DNA of 64,000 nt from Streptomyces sp. STR69 (lineage in GTDB: Bacteria > Actinomycetota > Actinomycetes > Streptomycetales > Streptomycetaceae), in the NCBI RefSeq assembly GCF_024519455.1, contig NZ_JALJRY010000001.1:419253-483252 (forward strand). The letters are read 5' to 3'. Both the position numbers and the translations under genes were made by a program. Below are positions 62,283 through 64,000 of this stretch, in pieces. Under the pieces are notes generated by a model. The model did no database searches. It was given only the letters and a program-made list of their open reading frames with translations, and was not told where the DNA came from. Each line of letters starts with the position of its first letter. Positions within the stretch are counted from its first letter, which is position 1.

Positions 62283-62626
62283 TGTCCCGCACGCTTCAAG
62301 GTGCTTCCGCCCGGGTGCGGGCGCGGTGGGTGGTTCGCCGGTTCGTCATGGTGGGTCGGTGCCGCGTCGGGGGGGGTCCGTCCTCGGAACGGCGCGGAAT
62401 CGGTGTCTCAAGAATGTGGCGGTGTTGACGCGCCAACCACTGCGGGCGGACACCCCCCGACACGTCACCTTCTCGCCGTACGCGGGTGGCGGGCCGGCCA
62501 TGTGGTGCGCCGCGGTTCCGGATCCCGGGTCCCGGGTCCGCGGCGGGGGCGAACCGGTACCTGGGTGGCCCCGAGTACCCCCGGTTACGGGAGTGGCGGG
62601 TGTGTCCGCTGCCGTACTCTCGGAAC
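62283..62626. other. Upstream region of the GGCT-like gene
   Basis: 344 bp, very GC-rich, with a tandem cccgggt at 62524-62537 and a G8 run near 62370. I see no gene and no clear regulatory site. It separates two divergent genes. Confidence 0.5.
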
Positions 62627-63064
62627 ATGTCGCTCTACGCCGCGTACGCCGGCAATCTCGACGCGCGGCTGATGACCCGCCGCGCCCCGCACTCACCGTT
62701 GCGCGCCACGGGCTGGCTGAACGGATGGCGGCTGACCTTCGGTGGTGAGCACATGGGCTGGGAGGGCGCGCTCGCGACGATCGTGGAGGCGCCGCGCTCC
62801 CAGGTCTTCGTCGCGCTGTACGAGATCGCGCCGCCCGACGAGGACTCCATGGACCGGTGGGAGGGCGTCGGCCTCGACGTCTATCGGCGTATGCGGGTTC
62901 GGGTGCACACTCTCGACGGGGAAGAACCCGCCTGGGTGTATGTCCTGAACGGGTACGAGGGGGGACTGCCGTCGGCTCGTTATCTTGGCGAGCTGGCCGA
63001 TGCCGCGGAGTCGGCGGGCGCGCCGCACGACTATGTGATGGAGCTGCGGAAGCGGCCCTGCTGA
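62627..63064 (+). CDS. Gamma-glutamylcyclotransferase-like protein
   Basis: 145 residues from ATG 62627. LYAAYAGNLDARLMTRRAP is the substrate-binding YGSNL-like motif. The candidate catalytic Glu is in DRWEGVGLDVYRR, followed by AWVYVLNGYEGGLPSARYL. These enzymes release 5-oxoproline from gamma-glutamyl compounds. It has a weak ribosome site. It precedes the phosphorylase gene. Confidence 0.85.
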   Translation: MSLYAAYAGNLDARLMTRRAPHSPLRATGWLNGWRLTFGGEHMGWEGALATIVEAPRSQVFVALYEIAPPDEDSMDRWEGVGLDVYRRMRVRVHTLDGEEPAWVYVLNGYEGGLPSARYLGELADAAESAGAPHDYVMELRKRPC

Positions 63065-63181
63065 GGGTTTCCCACACATAACGCCCGTCACAGGTCTCGT
63101 TGGAAACGACAAGACAACGATCGCAATCCCGTGAGCTCTGTCATCTACGCGCGTAGGCCCAGACCAGCTACCCTCAACCGC

Positions 63182-64000
63182 GTGAACGCATCTCTTCTTC
63201 CGGACGACATCCAGGGCGACCCCCACGCCGCCGCTGACGCCGCCGCCACGCTCCTGCGCGAACTGACGGGCGCCGAGACCCACGACGTCGCACTTGTGAT
63301 GGGCTCCGGCTGGGGGCCGGCCGTCGACGCCCTCGGCGTACCCGAGGCCGACTTCCCCGTCACCGAGCTGCCCGGTTTCCCGCCGCCGGCCGTCGAGGGG
63401 CACGGCGGCCGGGTCCGCTCGTACGCGATCGGTGACAAGCGCGCGCTGGTCTTCCTCGGCCGCACCCACTACTACGAGGGGCGCGGTGTCGCCGCCGTCG
63501 CGCACGGGGTCCGTACCGCCGTCGCCGCCGGCTGCAAGACCATCGTGCTGACCAACGGCTGCGGGGGGTTGCGGGAGGGCATGCGCCCGGGGCAGCCCGT
63601 TCTGATCAGTGACCACATCAACCTCACGGCCGCCTCCCCGATCATCGGCGCGAACTTCGTCGACCTGACGGACCTGTACTCGCCCCGGCTGCGGGCGCTC
63701 TGCAAGGAGATCGACCCCGGTCTGGAGGAGGGTGTCTACGCCCAGTTCCCCGGCCCGCACTACGAGACTCCCGCCGAGATCCGCATGGCCCGGGTGATCG
63801 GCGCGGACCTGGTGGGCATGTCGACGGTGCTCGAAGCCATCGCGGCGCGTGAGGCGGGAGCGGAGGTACTGGGTATCTCCCTGGTGACGAACCTCGCCGC
63901 GGGGATGACGGGAGAACCCCTGAACCATGAAGAGGTGCTGCAGGCTGGGCGGGACAGCGCCACGCAGATGGGGTCGCTGTTGGCCCAGGTGCTCGGTCGG
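63182..64000 (+). CDS. Purine nucleoside phosphorylase, 3' end cut by the window
   Basis: At least 273 residues from GTG 63182; no stop appears before the window edge, and the family length (about 274) means it is almost complete. It splits purine nucleosides with phosphate. GSGWGPAV is the phosphate loop, [11 protein letters not shown] and [10 protein letters not shown] the base region, [14 protein letters not shown] and [15 protein letters not shown] the sugar and purine site. It is the trimeric, low-molecular-mass type. NGCGG replaces the more usual NAAGG. Confidence 0.92.
   Translation, partial: MNASLLPDDIQGDPHAAADAAATLLRELTGAETHDVALVMGSGWGPAVDALGVPEADFPVTELPGFPPPAVEGHGGRVRSYAIGDKRALVFLGRTHYYEGRGVAAVAHGVRTAVAAGCKTIVLTNGCGGLREGMRPGQPVLISDHINLTAASPIIGANFVDLTDLYSPRLRALCKEIDPGLEEGVYAQFPGPHYETPAEIRMARVIGADLVGMSTVLEAIAAREAGAEVLGISLVTNLAAGMTGEPLNHEEVLQAGRDSATQMGSLLAQVLGR

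Overview
The window is chromosomal DNA from a Streptomyces or very close relative. It has very high GC with strong third-position bias and frequent GTG starts. It encodes mycothiol S-conjugate amidase, the actinobacterial acyl-CoA carboxylase set (PccB, a small epsilon subunit, an AccA2-type alpha subunit), WhiJ/DUF397-type regulatory genes, an LAxTG sortase substrate and a class III adenylate cyclase of Rv1264 type. The order from mca to purine nucleoside phosphorylase resembles, from memory, the inverted SCO4917-SCO4970 part of the S. coelicolor core. I saw no tRNA, rRNA, CRISPR array, integrase or complete insertion sequence.

0-9 kb: a tightly coupled plus-strand operon. It holds a 5'-truncated protein with a faint SPFH-like core, a PP2C-type phosphatase, a Ser/Thr-kinase-like protein, a von Willebrand A (MIDAS) protein, a small unknown protein, and a membrane protein with two RanBP2-type zinc fingers. 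A 1,067-residue STAND (NB-ARC/TPR) protein follows. The phosphatase-kinase-vWA trio has the make-up of a TerY-P triad and is the best candidate here for a little-described system.

9-19 kb: housekeeping genes. These are mca with a small membrane protein, a DUF4307 protein, greA, a DrrAB-like ABC exporter, ilvA, a MarR regulator, a sigma-region-4-like protein with a small membrane protein, metB and a tetratricopeptide-like protein.

19-24 kb: an accessory patch between two msrA genes. The 3' end of the first msrA is present twice, and one copy carries a 36-bp in-frame insertion. Between the copies lie an unknown 142-residue protein, a PD-(D/E)XK-like nuclease and a DUF4291 protein. A DUF4304 protein, another unknown protein and a frameshifted, internally deleted second DUF4291 copy follow.

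24-33 kb: a serine hydrolase, a zinc-knuckle protein and an S51-like peptidase. Then comes an iron-box-controlled siderophore-binding lipoprotein with two FecCD permeases but no ATPase, an alcohol dehydrogenase with a divergent XRE regulator, and an ABM-truncated-globin fusion.

33-45 kb: a large secreted subtilase, a MacB-like ABC pair, a Tat-exported propeller-like protein beside a perfect 14-bp inverted repeat, a WhiJ-type regulatory cluster and an L,D-transpeptidase lipoprotein.

45-64 kb: an LAxTG protein, a lipoprotein, hutH, a GAF-GGDEF cyclase, an enoyl-CoA hydratase, an adenylate cyclase, and birA divergent from pccB-accE-43-aa membrane protein-maf. accA2 (the biotin-carrying subunit), TetR and DeoR regulators, an LpdA-like flavoprotein lacking one redox cysteine, a gamma-glutamylcyclotransferase-like protein and a 3'-truncated purine nucleoside phosphorylase complete it. 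A 29-bp GC-rich intergenic repeat recurs at 30.1, 37.7 and 59.7 kb.
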